Of a DNA stretch of 64,000 nt, positions 1 through 8,504 are shown one piece after another. Location: the NCBI GenBank assembly GCA_913055205.1, contig CAJXJN010000006.1:18974-82973 (forward strand), read 5' to 3'. How positions within the stretch are numbered: position 1 is the stretch's first letter; every line of letters begins with the position of its first letter. This DNA is from an uncultured Sulfurovum sp. (GTDB lineage: Bacteria; Campylobacterota; Campylobacteria; Campylobacterales; Sulfurovaceae). Made by a program: the position numbers and the translations under genes. Under the pieces are notes generated by a model, which saw only the letters and a list, made by a program, of their open reading frames with translations, did no database searches and was not told where the DNA came from.

Positions 1-2
1 AA

Positions 3-875
3 AGGAGAAATGAAGCTTTAGACCACATACTTTTCTTTGGACCTCCGGGTTTGGGTAAAACGACCATAGCAAATATTATTGCCACAGAGATGGGTGCAAA
101 CATTAAGACTACTGCTGCTCCGATGATAGAAAAGGCAGGGGATTTGGCTGCACTCTTGACTAATATTGAAGAGGGAGACATCCTTTTTATAGATGAAATT
201 CACCGTATGAGTCCAGCTATCGAAGAGATACTCTATCCTGCGATGGAGGATTTTCGTTTAGATATCATTATTGGCTCCGGTCCTGCAGCACAAACGGTAA
301 AAATAGACTTGCCACGTTTCACGCTTATAGGTGCAACCACAAGAGCCGGGATGCTCTCAAACCCTTTACGTGAGCGTTTTGGTATGCATTTTCGTATGCA
401 GTTCTATACCCCTGAAGAGTTAGCAAAAATTGTTGCCCAAGCTGCCCATAAACTTGAAAAACCTTCTCAAGAGAAAGCCTCTATTGAGATAGCCAGAAGA
501 AGTAGAGGTACACCGCGTATCGCACTTCGTCTGCTTAAGAGGGTAAGAGATTTTTCTGAAGTCGCCAACGAAAATGAAGTGACATTGGAGCGTGCACAGT
601 ACGCTTTAGATGAACTTGGTGTCAACAACCTTGGGTTTGATGAACAAGATATACAGTTATTGGAGCTATTGGTAAGTGCTAAAAATAAACCGATGGGGCT
701 TAGCACCATTGGTGCAGCACTCAGTGAAGATGAGGGTACTATAGAAGATGTGTTGGAACCGTATCTTATTGCAAACGGATATATAGAACGAACAGCCCGT
801 GGGCGTATAGCCACACAAAAAAGCTATGAACATTTTAAACTGGGTGGATTAACAAAGAAAGGTCTTTTTGAATGA
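3..875 (+). CDS. ruvB: Holliday junction branch migration ATPase RuvB (5' truncated by window)
   Basis: RuvB is the AAA+ motor that drives RuvA-bound Holliday junctions during recombination repair. The reading frame is open from base 3 ([12 protein letters not shown]...), so the start lies before the window and the TTG at 51 in the ORF track is an internal Leu. Visible motifs are the Walker [10 protein letters not shown], Walker [11 protein letters not shown], the sensor segment [10 protein letters not shown] and the C-terminal winged-helix domain ([25 protein letters not shown]...), which binds DNA. The stop overlaps the start of the next gene (ATGA), so the two are probably cotranscribed. 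Identification is secure; only the N-terminal part is missing. Confidence 0.97.
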   Translation, partial: RRNEALDHILFFGPPGLGKTTIANIIATEMGANIKTTAAPMIEKAGDLAALLTNIEEGDILFIDEIHRMSPAIEEILYPAMEDFRLDIIIGSGPAAQTVKIDLPRFTLIGATTRAGMLSNPLRERFGMHFRMQFYTPEELAKIVAQAAHKLEKPSQEKASIEIARRSRGTPRIALRLLKRVRDFSEVANENEVTLERAQYALDELGVNNLGFDEQDIQLLELLVSAKNKPMGLSTIGAALSEDEGTIEDVLEPYLIANGYIERTARGRIATQKSYEHFKLGGLTKKGLFE

Positions 876-1915
876 TTAGCAATAAAAGCTTAATGATCAC
901 CGTACTCTTTGTCCTCTCGATTATCGGTGCGTATAGCATTTATAAACCTTTTCTACTCTCCATAGTCGTTGCTATGTTACTTACAATGGCTACGTATAAC
1001 TTAACTAAAAAAGTAATCAAACATTTTAAATCAAGAAAGATAAGTGCTGTTATTGTTACGATTTTTCTAACCCTTATTATTTTTGTTCCTATCGTTTATA
1101 TTGCAACTGTTGGAGTATCATATGCCTCAAATATTGATGTTGCAACTATTAAAGAGGTTACTTCTGTAGTAAAAACATTTTCCGAAGAGGTCCCTTATCT
1201 GAAAGAGTGGGTTGAGGCAGGCTTAAGCGATGAGAAGATCGCAGGGTATATTAAAGAGTCTACCTTATATATGACAACAGCAGGAAGTGTAGGACTTGGA
1301 TTTGTAAAAAACATGGTGCTTGTCCTTGTGTTTTACTTTATCATTAACTATTACGGAGAGCGTTTTTTTGAGTTGGTACGCGCACTGATGCCCGTAAGTA
1401 AAATGAAAAGTGCAAAGATGATACATGAAGTTTCCTCTACTATGGAGGTGGTTTTTTATTCTATCATAGTGACTGCTATTTTTGAAGGCTTCCTTTTTGG
1501 CATTATGGTGAGTCAGTTTGGATTTAATGGTTTGTTGTTTGGTGTTATCTATGGGTTTGCTTCTCTTATTCCTATTATTGGTGGTGCGGTGGTGTGGATA
1601 CCGGTCGCACTCTATAGTTGGACAAAAATAGATGCTAATACAGCTATTGTTATTGCAAGTTATTCGGTGATCATTATCTCTATTATTGCAGATACTTTCG
1701 TTAAGCCGGTTATTATTAAAGTGATTAAAGAAGATCTGCTTAAAAGTACTATCGAGATCAATGAAATAGTCATTTTCTTCTCTATTTTAGCAGGTATGAG
1801 TACCTATGGTTTCTGGGGAATGATCCTGGGACCGGCAATCACCTCATTTTTGATCGCCATTACAAAAATATATATTGACTACAATTATAAAGAGCAGGCT
1901 ATCGGAAGAAACTAA
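872..1915 (+). CDS. AI-2E family (PerM/UPF0118) membrane transporter
   Basis: A 347-residue polytopic inner-membrane protein of the AI-2E transporter family, whose members export small molecules or, in some cases, act as ion antiporters. The N-terminus has two hydrophobic helices ([32 protein letters not shown]), a soluble stretch around residues 90-135, then a hydrophobic C-terminal half with the conserved family segment [23 protein letters not shown] and a final [16 protein letters not shown]. The substrate cannot be told from sequence. It overlaps ruvB by four bases (ATGA), which supports translational coupling. A 161-base gap without clear coding sequence follows. Confidence 0.85.
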   Translation: MISNKSLMITVLFVLSIIGAYSIYKPFLLSIVVAMLLTMATYNLTKKVIKHFKSRKISAVIVTIFLTLIIFVPIVYIATVGVSYASNIDVATIKEVTSVVKTFSEEVPYLKEWVEAGLSDEKIAGYIKESTLYMTTAGSVGLGFVKNMVLVLVFYFIINYYGERFFELVRALMPVSKMKSAKMIHEVSSTMEVVFYSIIVTAIFEGFLFGIMVSQFGFNGLLFGVIYGFASLIPIIGGAVVWIPVALYSWTKIDANTAIVIASYSVIIISIIADTFVKPVIIKVIKEDLLKSTIEINEIVIFFSILAGMSTYGFWGMILGPAITSFLIAITKIYIDYNYKEQAIGRN

Positions 1916-2076
1916 AAGTTTCAAAAGAAGGTTTTCATATAGGAGATGTTATGATACTAACAGAGGGTGCATCTAAAAACCATAAATAAATATGCATAAT
2001 GGGTTTTTAGAGCTGTTTTAAAAATACAATAATTACTTTTGGTAATTGGTAAAAGGAAAAAGTCATTATTAAAATA

Positions 2077-2745
2077 TTGATTATAGAAGATGATCCGGAG
2101 TTGGCGCTCATCTTAACAAACTACTTAACTAAGTACGACATGGAAGTCATTGGTGCAGAGGATCCTTATATTGGGCTCTCTTTACTAACCCAACATGAAT
2201 TTGATCTGATCATTTTGGATCTGACCCTTCCTGGGATGGATGGATTAGAGGTGATTCCCAAGATCAGAGAGATAAGTAATATTCCTATTATCATCTCTTC
2301 TGCACGAGATGATATTACCGATAAGGTGATCGGTATGGAGCGTGGTGCAGATGACTATATGCCGAAACCCTATGACCCCAGAGAGCTTGTCACACGGATC
2401 AAAACGATCTTAAGACGTACGCATAGCATGGAAGAGAAGGTAGAAAAAAAAGAAGAACTCTTTGTAGCAGATATGAAAGCACGCGTGATCACCTTTAGAG
2501 GAGTGTTTTTAGACTTGACAGCAGCTGAGTATGATATCTTGTCTATGTTGATCCAGCATAAAAATGGTTCAGTTTCCAGAGAGCAGCTTCTTTATGAAAG
2601 TGAACATATCGATGATGATAGTTCCATTAAAAATATTGATGTGATCATCTCTCGGATCCGACAAAAAATTGCCAAGATAGATCCTGATCATATCTATATC
2701 AAGCCTATTCGTGGTGTAGGGTATCTTTTAACAGACCGTGTATGA
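2077..2745 (+). CDS. OmpR-family response regulator (ArsR/RacR-like)
   Basis: DNA-binding response regulator: an N-terminal receiver domain with the acidic pair EDD, phospho-acceptor Asp in LIILDLTLPGMDG (about residue 48 in this frame) and the Lys of MPKPYDPREL, then an OmpR-type winged helix (DLTAAEYDILSMLIQHKNGSVSREQLL ... IKPIRGVGYLL). The ORF track starts at TTG 2077, but the family usually begins MIKILIIEDD. The codons for IIKI lie immediately upstream as ATT ATT AAA ATA, with AAGG about 8 bases before the first ATT (2065), so translation may start at a rare ATT codon. It overlaps the kinase gene (ATGA), forming a two-component operon. Confidence 0.93.
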   Translation: MIIEDDPELALILTNYLTKYDMEVIGAEDPYIGLSLLTQHEFDLIILDLTLPGMDGLEVIPKIREISNIPIIISSARDDITDKVIGMERGADDYMPKPYDPRELVTRIKTILRRTHSMEEKVEKKEELFVADMKARVITFRGVFLDLTAAEYDILSMLIQHKNGSVSREQLLYESEHIDDDSSIKNIDVIISRIRQKIAKIDPDHIYIKPIRGVGYLLTDRV

Positions 2746-3986
2746 AAAATCTATCTGTAACCACTTTTATTCATATTCTTTTTTCTGTAGCGATCACCAT
2801 ACTGATCGCTACTTTCTTACTGTTCCTCTCTTGGGATGAAGACCGTCACAAGATCGATGAGTTTAAACGTTATCAACTTATCTCTCTTACATTCCTTTCA
2901 AACTTACGTCTAAATCCTGATGAGGAAGAACTTAAGAAACTGTATAAAGATCTACGTGTCAAACCTATATCACCACCAGAAGCAAAGAAAATAAAACAGG
3001 AAATAGAAAAGATCGGTGAAACGATTTTTTCCGGAGGTTCTTCTGTAGGACAGGTACGTGTGTTTAAAATACATGATGCGCACTATATTTATGTACAACG
3101 TATGGAACATAATCTTATGCTTAAAGATAACAGACCCAAAAACTACTATTTTGAGATTGCTGTTTCTTTAGGGGTTTTTCTTATAGGGTTGCTGCTGTTA
3201 CTCTATCTGGCTGTTTTGCGAAAGCTTTATCCTTTAAAAAAATTACATACACAGATACAAAAATTTGCCAAAGGGGATATGCAAACACGTATTACTTACC
3301 TCTATGATGACGAAATAGGAAAGATCGCTAAAAGTTTTGATGATGCTATTGTACATATCAATCAACTGAGTGCTTCTAAAAACCTTTTTATGCGTAATAT
3401 GATGCATGAGCTTAAAACACCTATTACCAAAGGCCGTATCGTAGCTGAAATGCTGGAAGACGAGAGTACTAAAAAGATACTTGTACGTGCGTTTGAACGT
3501 ATGAATGAGCTTATCTCTGAACTTGCAGAGATAGAGAGAGTAACCACACAAAGTTTTGAGCCGAATTTTGAGTATGTGACACTTAAAGAGGTGGTAGAAA
3601 AAAGCCAGGAACTTTTGATGGCAGAGAGTGGTTGTGTAAAGCTTGAAATAGAAAACAGAGCATTGACAACGGATATAAAATTAATGGCTTTAGCGATTAA
3701 AAACTTACTTGACAATGGTATAAAATATGGTAAAAACAAGTGTGTAATGCTTCGTTCAAATGGTCAAAACATTGAGATTCTTTCCGAAGGGGAAGAATTG
3801 CAACATCCTTTAGCCTATTATACTGAACCCTTTTCTCAGGAAGAGAAGAGAAGCAGTGGATTTGGATTGGGACTTTATATTGTCCACAGTATTTTGGAAA
3901 AATTAGGGTATGGGTTAGAATACAGATATAAAGAGGGAAAAAATATTTTTATGATACATATAGAAAAACCCTCCGGTATGGCTTAA
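2742..3986 (+). CDS. ArsS-type sensor histidine kinase
   Basis: A 414-residue membrane sensor kinase, partner of the preceding regulator. Residues about 8-28 form the first membrane helix, followed by a roughly 105-residue periplasmic sensor and a second helix around 137-160 (SLGVFLIGLLLLLYLAVL). Then come a HAMP-like segment, the H-box MMHELKTPITKGR with the phosphorylated His near residue 222, and a catalytic ATPase domain with N-box LALAIKNLLDNGIKYG and G-box SSGFGLGLYIV. The architecture matches the ArsS acid-sensing kinases of Helicobacter and Campylobacter, but the stimulus here is unknown. The start overlaps the regulator stop. Confidence 0.9.
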   Translation: MKNLSVTTFIHILFSVAITILIATFLLFLSWDEDRHKIDEFKRYQLISLTFLSNLRLNPDEEELKKLYKDLRVKPISPPEAKKIKQEIEKIGETIFSGGSSVGQVRVFKIHDAHYIYVQRMEHNLMLKDNRPKNYYFEIAVSLGVFLIGLLLLLYLAVLRKLYPLKKLHTQIQKFAKGDMQTRITYLYDDEIGKIAKSFDDAIVHINQLSASKNLFMRNMMHELKTPITKGRIVAEMLEDESTKKILVRAFERMNELISELAEIERVTTQSFEPNFEYVTLKEVVEKSQELLMAESGCVKLEIENRALTTDIKLMALAIKNLLDNGIKYGKNKCVMLRSNGQNIEILSEGEELQHPLAYYTEPFSQEEKRSSGFGLGLYIVHSILEKLGYGLEYRYKEGKNIFMIHIEKPSGMA

Positions 3987-4132
3987 AGTTATCCGTATTA
4001 TTATGTCATTCCGGATAAGAGCTATAATCTAAAAAATTAGAAAAGTTTAACAGATTATAGACTCTGAAACAAGTTGTCCATAGAAAAATCTCTTGGGATA
4101 GAGAGGATGGCAGATACGCTAAGCCAAAGAAC

Positions 4133-5431
4133 TTAATCTCTTAATGCCTCAGCGATCAGCTCCAATGGGTTTTTAAAGATCGTCTCTACCTCTGCATTGT
4201 TCATTGCTTCACTTAGTTGAACACGACACGCTGAACATTCAGCACTTACATAGTGTGCTTTGGTCTCTTTGATCATTGCCGCTTTTGGTTTCCCCGCAGC
4301 TTCAGCGAAGTGAAACTTCTCAGTTTGCATGGTCACACCACCAAAACCACAACAACGATTAGGGTCACTCATCTCTACCATTGGGTAGTTAGGAGCAAGT
4401 AGATTACGCGGTTCTTCGTAAATACCCTGTACTTTTCTTGCATGGCAAGGATCATGGTAAGTCACTACTTCATCAAATTTTTTGCCTTTGGTCTCAAGCA
4501 TCTCTTTGAGGTTTGTGTTATCATGCAGCCATGCTGTAGCCATATGAATTTTTTCAGTTACTTTAGCAGCTCTCTCTTTCCACTCCGGCATATCATGGTT
4601 TTCAAAAAAGACTTGCCAGTCATGCTTAACCATGGCAGAACAGGTAGCTTCCGGGATGAGCATGGCATCACACTCATCCATAAAACTTTCAAAGTATTCG
4701 ATATTTTTCTTGGTCATGTACTCCACTGAACTCATATCTCCTGTAAAGTAAGCAGGAGCACCACAGCAAAGCTGTTTTTTAGGGATAAATACATCAATAT
4801 CAAGTTTTGCAAGTATCTCAACCAAGCCATCACCAATACTCGTATAGTTGTAGTTTGCCAAACAACCGATGAAGATGGCAACCCTTGGTTTCTTGCCTTC
4901 ACCCTTGGCCGGGATCTCTTCCGGATAGCTATTAAGAAAGCTTGTTTTTGCCATAGAAGGAAGGAGTCGTCCCTTTTTAACCATAGGAAGTGAAAACCTT
5001 GCACGCAATCCTCTGTCTTTGTCATCTTGTGCTAACGCACAGGTTTTAAACATATACCCAAACTTCATCACAAAATCCATAATTCTACGGTTGCGAAGAA
5101 GGAAAAAGAAACCTTTTTTAAACCATGCAATACCAAATTTGTCAGCGATATCTGCACGTACCTCTTCGATGACCATATCGGTTGCAAGTGAGTTTGGACA
5201 GACATCTACACAGTTGGTGCAAAGGAAACAACTTTCAAAAATATTTTTAGCTGTTTTGTCTAGCTCCAAATCACCACGTTGATATGCACCTAGAAGGTCT
5301 ATAAATCCACGAGGAGAGGTTGTCTCGTCAGGATTGACTTGGTGGATAGTACAAACGGGAATACATTTTCCGCATTTGATACAGTCATCGCTTGTAGCGG
5401 TAAAATTAAAAATATCTTCAGGTTTTTTCAT
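4133..5431 (-). CDS. (Fe-S)-binding oxidoreductase subunit with two 4Fe-4S and two CCG domains (GlcF/HdrB-like)
   Basis: A 432-residue cytoplasmic electron-transfer protein. The first cluster motif is CIKCGKCIPVC at residues 17-27 and the second is CFLCTNCVDVCPN near residue 70. Two cysteine-rich CCG domains follow (CLANYN...QLCCGAPAY with a later CSAM, and YHDPCHARK...NRCCGFGG with a final CSAC). This is the layout of glycolate or lactate oxidase Fe-S subunits and heterodisulfide reductase subunits. No flavin subunit lies next to it, so the donor is unknown. It sits 18 bases downstream of hemN and is read in the same direction; an Fe-S protein next to hemN is also what I recall from C. jejuni. 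Confidence 0.88.
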   Translation of the reverse strand: MKKPEDIFNFTATSDDCIKCGKCIPVCTIHQVNPDETTSPRGFIDLLGAYQRGDLELDKTAKNIFESCFLCTNCVDVCPNSLATDMVIEEVRADIADKFGIAWFKKGFFFLLRNRRIMDFVMKFGYMFKTCALAQDDKDRGLRARFSLPMVKKGRLLPSMAKTSFLNSYPEEIPAKGEGKKPRVAIFIGCLANYNYTSIGDGLVEILAKLDIDVFIPKKQLCCGAPAYFTGDMSSVEYMTKKNIEYFESFMDECDAMLIPEATCSAMVKHDWQVFFENHDMPEWKERAAKVTEKIHMATAWLHDNTNLKEMLETKGKKFDEVVTYHDPCHARKVQGIYEEPRNLLAPNYPMVEMSDPNRCCGFGGVTMQTEKFHFAEAAGKPKAAMIKETKAHYVSAECSACRVQLSEAMNNAEVETIFKNPLELIAEALRD

Positions 5432-5449
5432 ATATCTCTCATATTGTTA

Positions 5450-6817
5450 TTATACTGTTTTAGAAAAACTCTTTTTATTTCCACCATACTTATTCATATA
5501 AGCATCAAATGGCATGGCAATGTTACGGATGAGGAGTGTTCCTGTTGGACTGACAGTGATCTTCTCATCGGTGATGGTTACAAGATCTGCATCTACAAAC
5601 TCCTGCAGTGCTTCAAGGGCATCAGCAAAATAGGCTTTAAAGTCTATGTTATGCTCTTTTTCCACTCGTTTGATATCTATGGAGAAGTTTGCCATCAACT
5701 CCATAATAACCGCTTTACGCAGGTAGTCATCTTCATTGAGGTTTATACCTCTTTCAAAAGGGAGTCTGCCCGCATCTATGGATTCTTCATATGTTTTCAT
5801 ATCTTTGGTATTTTGTGCATAGTAGTGACTACCTTCACCGATGCTGGTCAGACCAATACCGATGAGGTTTGAACCACCTTTAGTGGTGTATCCTTGGAAG
5901 TTTCTATGCAGTTCACCTTTTGCTATGGCAGCAAAGAGTTCATCTTCAGGCTTTGCAAAGTGATCCATACCTACCATTTTATAGCCATTACTCTCAAAAA
6001 AGTCAATAGTATATTGGAAGATCTGTAATTTTACATCAGGTGTAGGCAATGTTGTTTCATCAAATTTACGCATGGTTTTCTTCATCCAAGGTACATGCGC
6101 ATAGTTAAATACTGCCAGTCTGTCAGGATTCAGTGTAAATGCCTCTTGAAGTGTCTTTTTGAAACTCTCAAAGGTTTGATAAGGCAGACCATAGATAAGG
6201 TCAACGTTGATGCTGTTTATGCCATATTTACGTGCAAGATCAACGGCTGCTTTAGTTAGGTCATAAGGTTGGATACGGTGGATCTCCTGTTGTACTTTCG
6301 GGTCAAAATCCTGTACACCAAAAGAGATACGGTTAAAACCATGTTTCTGGAAGACTTGCATCTGTTCTTCATTGAAGAAACGAGGGTCGATTTCACAGCT
6401 AACCTCTGCATCTTTGCTCCAGTTTGGAAATTTAGATTTCACATAGGTAATGATCTCATCAAGCTCAAAAGCTTTGTAAAAAGTAGGTGTTCCCCCACCA
6501 AAGTGAAACTGGATCACTTCACGTGATGTATCTAGATGTTTTGCCAGGATATCTATCTCTTTTTTCAAATACTCGATGTAGCTGCTTAGCTTCTCTTCTT
6601 TAGACGTAAAGACCACATTACATCCGCAAAAATAACATGCAGATCTACAGAATGGTAAATGAATGTAGAGTGAAAGTTTTTCTGTACCCTCTTCAAGGTA
6701 TTTAAGGTATGCATCGTAACTGAAGCTCTCATCAAATTCTAATGCAGTCGGATAACTTGTATATCTTGGTCCTGGTTTGGAGTATTTGCTGAATTTTTCT
6801 AAATCTATTTGGCTCAA
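5450..6817 (-). CDS. hemN: oxygen-independent coproporphyrinogen III oxidase (radical SAM)
   Basis: Converts coproporphyrinogen III to protoporphyrinogen IX without oxygen, a late step of haem synthesis. The 455-residue protein has the radical SAM motif CRSACYFC (Cys 57, 61, 64) followed by the extra GC of HemN proteins, the PRYTSYPTALEF N-terminus typical of true HemN, FHFGGGTPTF for SAM binding, and the HemN C-terminal domain. With hemB in the same neighbourhood it supports cytochrome and haem production. The start is the only good Met, followed by SQIDLEKFSKYS. It is probably cotranscribed with the downstream Fe-S protein gene. Confidence 0.96.
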   Translation of the reverse strand: MSQIDLEKFSKYSKPGPRYTSYPTALEFDESFSYDAYLKYLEEGTEKLSLYIHLPFCRSACYFCGCNVVFTSKEEKLSSYIEYLKKEIDILAKHLDTSREVIQFHFGGGTPTFYKAFELDEIITYVKSKFPNWSKDAEVSCEIDPRFFNEEQMQVFQKHGFNRISFGVQDFDPKVQQEIHRIQPYDLTKAAVDLARKYGINSINVDLIYGLPYQTFESFKKTLQEAFTLNPDRLAVFNYAHVPWMKKTMRKFDETTLPTPDVKLQIFQYTIDFFESNGYKMVGMDHFAKPEDELFAAIAKGELHRNFQGYTTKGGSNLIGIGLTSIGEGSHYYAQNTKDMKTYEESIDAGRLPFERGINLNEDDYLRKAVIMELMANFSIDIKRVEKEHNIDFKAYFADALEALQEFVDADLVTITDEKITVSPTGTLLIRNIAMPFDAYMNKYGGNKKSFSKTV

Positions 6818-6835
6818 GGTCTTTCCTTTGGAAAG

Positions 6836-6983
6836 AGTGTTTAGTGTTTAGCATTTAGCGTTTAGAGATTTTTTCATTGTCTCTTTCGCAGTGTGCTGTA
6901 TACTGGAACACTCATTTTTTCTATTTTACTATTATTTTACTATTATTTTACTATTCTGAACGCTTAGCACTAAACGCTGTTGG
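6836..6983. repeat. Heptad and 11-bp tandem repeats between hemN and argF
   Basis: Bases 6836-6867 are four to five units with a 7-bp period (agtgttt, agtgttt, agcattt, agcgttt). Bases 6922-6954 are three exact copies of an 11-bp unit (tattttactat). Bases 6958-6979 again show 7-bp spacing (aacgctt, agcacta, aacgctg), related to the first block as an inverted form. The block fills most of the hemN-argF spacer, including the region where the hemN promoter would be expected. Confidence 0.8.
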
Positions 6984-6984
6984 A

Positions 6985-7905
6985 TCAGCGATGCTGATCT
7001 AACCATACCATGATACCCTTCTGTGCATGCAGTCTGTTCTCTGCTTCATTAAAGATGACATCTGCATGTTTCTCAAAGGTCTCTTCACTCACTTCATAGT
7101 CTCTATAGGCAGGTAAACAGTGTAAGAAAATGGCATCTTCTTTAGCGAGGGCCATCATAGACTCATCGACCATATAGCCTTCAAATGCTTTAAGACGGAT
7201 CTCTTTTTCATCTTCTTGACCCATAGAGACCCAAGTATCGGTAGTGACCACATCACAATCTTTTATTGCTTCTTTAGGGTCGTTACCAAAGGTGATGACA
7301 GCACCGCTCTCTTTGGCTATCTCAAGCGCATCCGCTACGATAGCCTCATCACATTCATACCCTTTTGGTGTAGCCACTCTAAGCTCAAAGCCGAGTTTTG
7401 CTGCAAGCATCAACCATGAGTGGGTCATGTTGTTCCCATCACCTACATAGGCGACCACCGGGTTTTTCTCTTTACCGAACTCTATCATGGTGAGGTAGTC
7501 GGTCATGAGTTGTACCGGGTGGTAAGAGTCTGTAAGACCATTGATGACCGGCACTTTGGAGTAGTGCGCAAACTCTTCAAGTTTTGACTGCTCGAAAGTA
7601 CGTATCATCACCATATCTACCATACGAGAGATCACTCTAGCCGTATCTTTCATAGGTTCACCACGCCCTAGCTGGATGTCATTGCTGGAGAGAAAGAGTC
7701 CTATACCACCAAGCTGATAGATACCTGTCTCAAAACTCACACGCGTACGTGTAGAACTTTTTTCAAATATCATCCCAAGTGTCTGATGTTCCATATAGGG
7801 AACAAACTTACGCTGCTTGGTCTGTGCTTTTATCTTCTGTGCCAGTGCTATCATCTCCAAGATCTCTTCTTTAGTAAAATCTTTGAGTGTCAAAAAGTGT
7901 CTCAT
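6985..7905 (-). CDS. argF: ornithine carbamoyltransferase
   Basis: Makes citrulline from ornithine and carbamoyl phosphate in arginine synthesis. The 306-residue protein has the carbamoyl-phosphate loop [10 protein letters not shown] at residues 50-59, the ornithine-side sequences [12 protein letters not shown] and [14 protein letters not shown], and normal length for the family. The related aspartate enzyme, pyrB, is separate in this window at 22.8 kb. The gene is read toward hemN. Its neighbours in related genomes are hemN and hemB, but here a cytochrome and a TonB receptor gene intervene upstream. Confidence 0.96.
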   Translation of the reverse strand: MRHFLTLKDFTKEEILEMIALAQKIKAQTKQRKFVPYMEHQTLGMIFEKSSTRTRVSFETGIYQLGGIGLFLSSNDIQLGRGEPMKDTARVISRMVDMVMIRTFEQSKLEEFAHYSKVPVINGLTDSYHPVQLMTDYLTMIEFGKEKNPVVAYVGDGNNMTHSWLMLAAKLGFELRVATPKGYECDEAIVADALEIAKESGAVITFGNDPKEAIKDCDVVTTDTWVSMGQEDEKEIRLKAFEGYMVDESMMALAKEDAIFLHCLPAYRDYEVSEETFEKHADVIFNEAENRLHAQKGIMVWLDQHR

Positions 7906-7934
7906 GGGACCATCCTCATATATATCATATACTA

Positions 7935-8062
7935 GTCACCCTCGTACTTGGTGCGTGGGAATCCTAAGCATATAAAATTTAAAAGAGAATATTCTACCAT
8001 AAAATGCTTGAAAGGGCTATGTCCCCTATGTTCGAGTTATTCATAGGGGGCTAAGGGGGGGG
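7935..8062. repeat. Intergenic repeat-like sequence between argF and cytochrome gene
   Basis: Contains ccctcgtacttggtgcgtgggaatcc, resembling a common REP-like sequence, and a second palindromic stretch (gtcccctatgttcgagttattcatagggggc) ending in a run of eight G. No open frame is supported. It may have entered with the cytochrome/TonB receptor pair. Confidence 0.4.
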
Positions 8063-8081
8063 ATTCGGTAATGATTTTAAA

Positions 8082-8495
8082 TCAGTTGTTTACTCCAATA
8101 TTATTAAACATCCAGGCTGCAACTGCTTTTTTATTTTCATCACTCATTCCTAATCCAATAGGCGGCATAAGACCAAATTTTTTTACTACATTATCTTTAC
8201 ATCTTGATTTTATTTTTGCAGGTTTGGTAATATAATCAGATACAAACTCCACAAATTGTTTTTCATTTGAAAATATATCTCTTACATGTTTTGTAATACC
8301 AAATGCGGTTGGAGCCAGCAAGGTTGATTTCTCTTTTTCTGTAAGTTTCCATCCCATTTTCATCATATGACACGAAATACAATTGTTTTTAAAGATATCC
8401 TCACCATTTTGTCCTCGTTCCTGCGGGATTTCATCTGCAAACAGTGAACTTGTAATTAATAACAATATTAGTAATATTCTATTTTTTTTCATCAT
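8082..8495 (-). CDS. periplasmic monohaem cytochrome c
   Basis: A 137-residue secreted cytochrome: signal peptide of about 20 residues (MMKKNRILLILLLITSSLFA), one haem-binding CISCH at residues 39-43, and a C-terminal MPPIG whose Met (about 112) is the likely sixth ligand. The Asp/Glu-rich C-terminal helix (MSDENKKAVAAWMFNNIG) is typical of small class I cytochromes. It starts nine bases after the TonB receptor gene and is almost certainly in the same transcript. That pairing suggests haem- or metal-linked redox at the cell surface, but the electron donor and acceptor are unknown. Confidence 0.88.
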   Translation of the reverse strand: MMKKNRILLILLLITSSLFADEIPQERGQNGEDIFKNNCISCHMMKMGWKLTEKEKSTLLAPTAFGITKHVRDIFSNEKQFVEFVSDYITKPAKIKSRCKDNVVKKFGLMPPIGLGMSDENKKAVAAWMFNNIGVNN

Positions 8496-8504
8496 AATAT
8501 TCTC

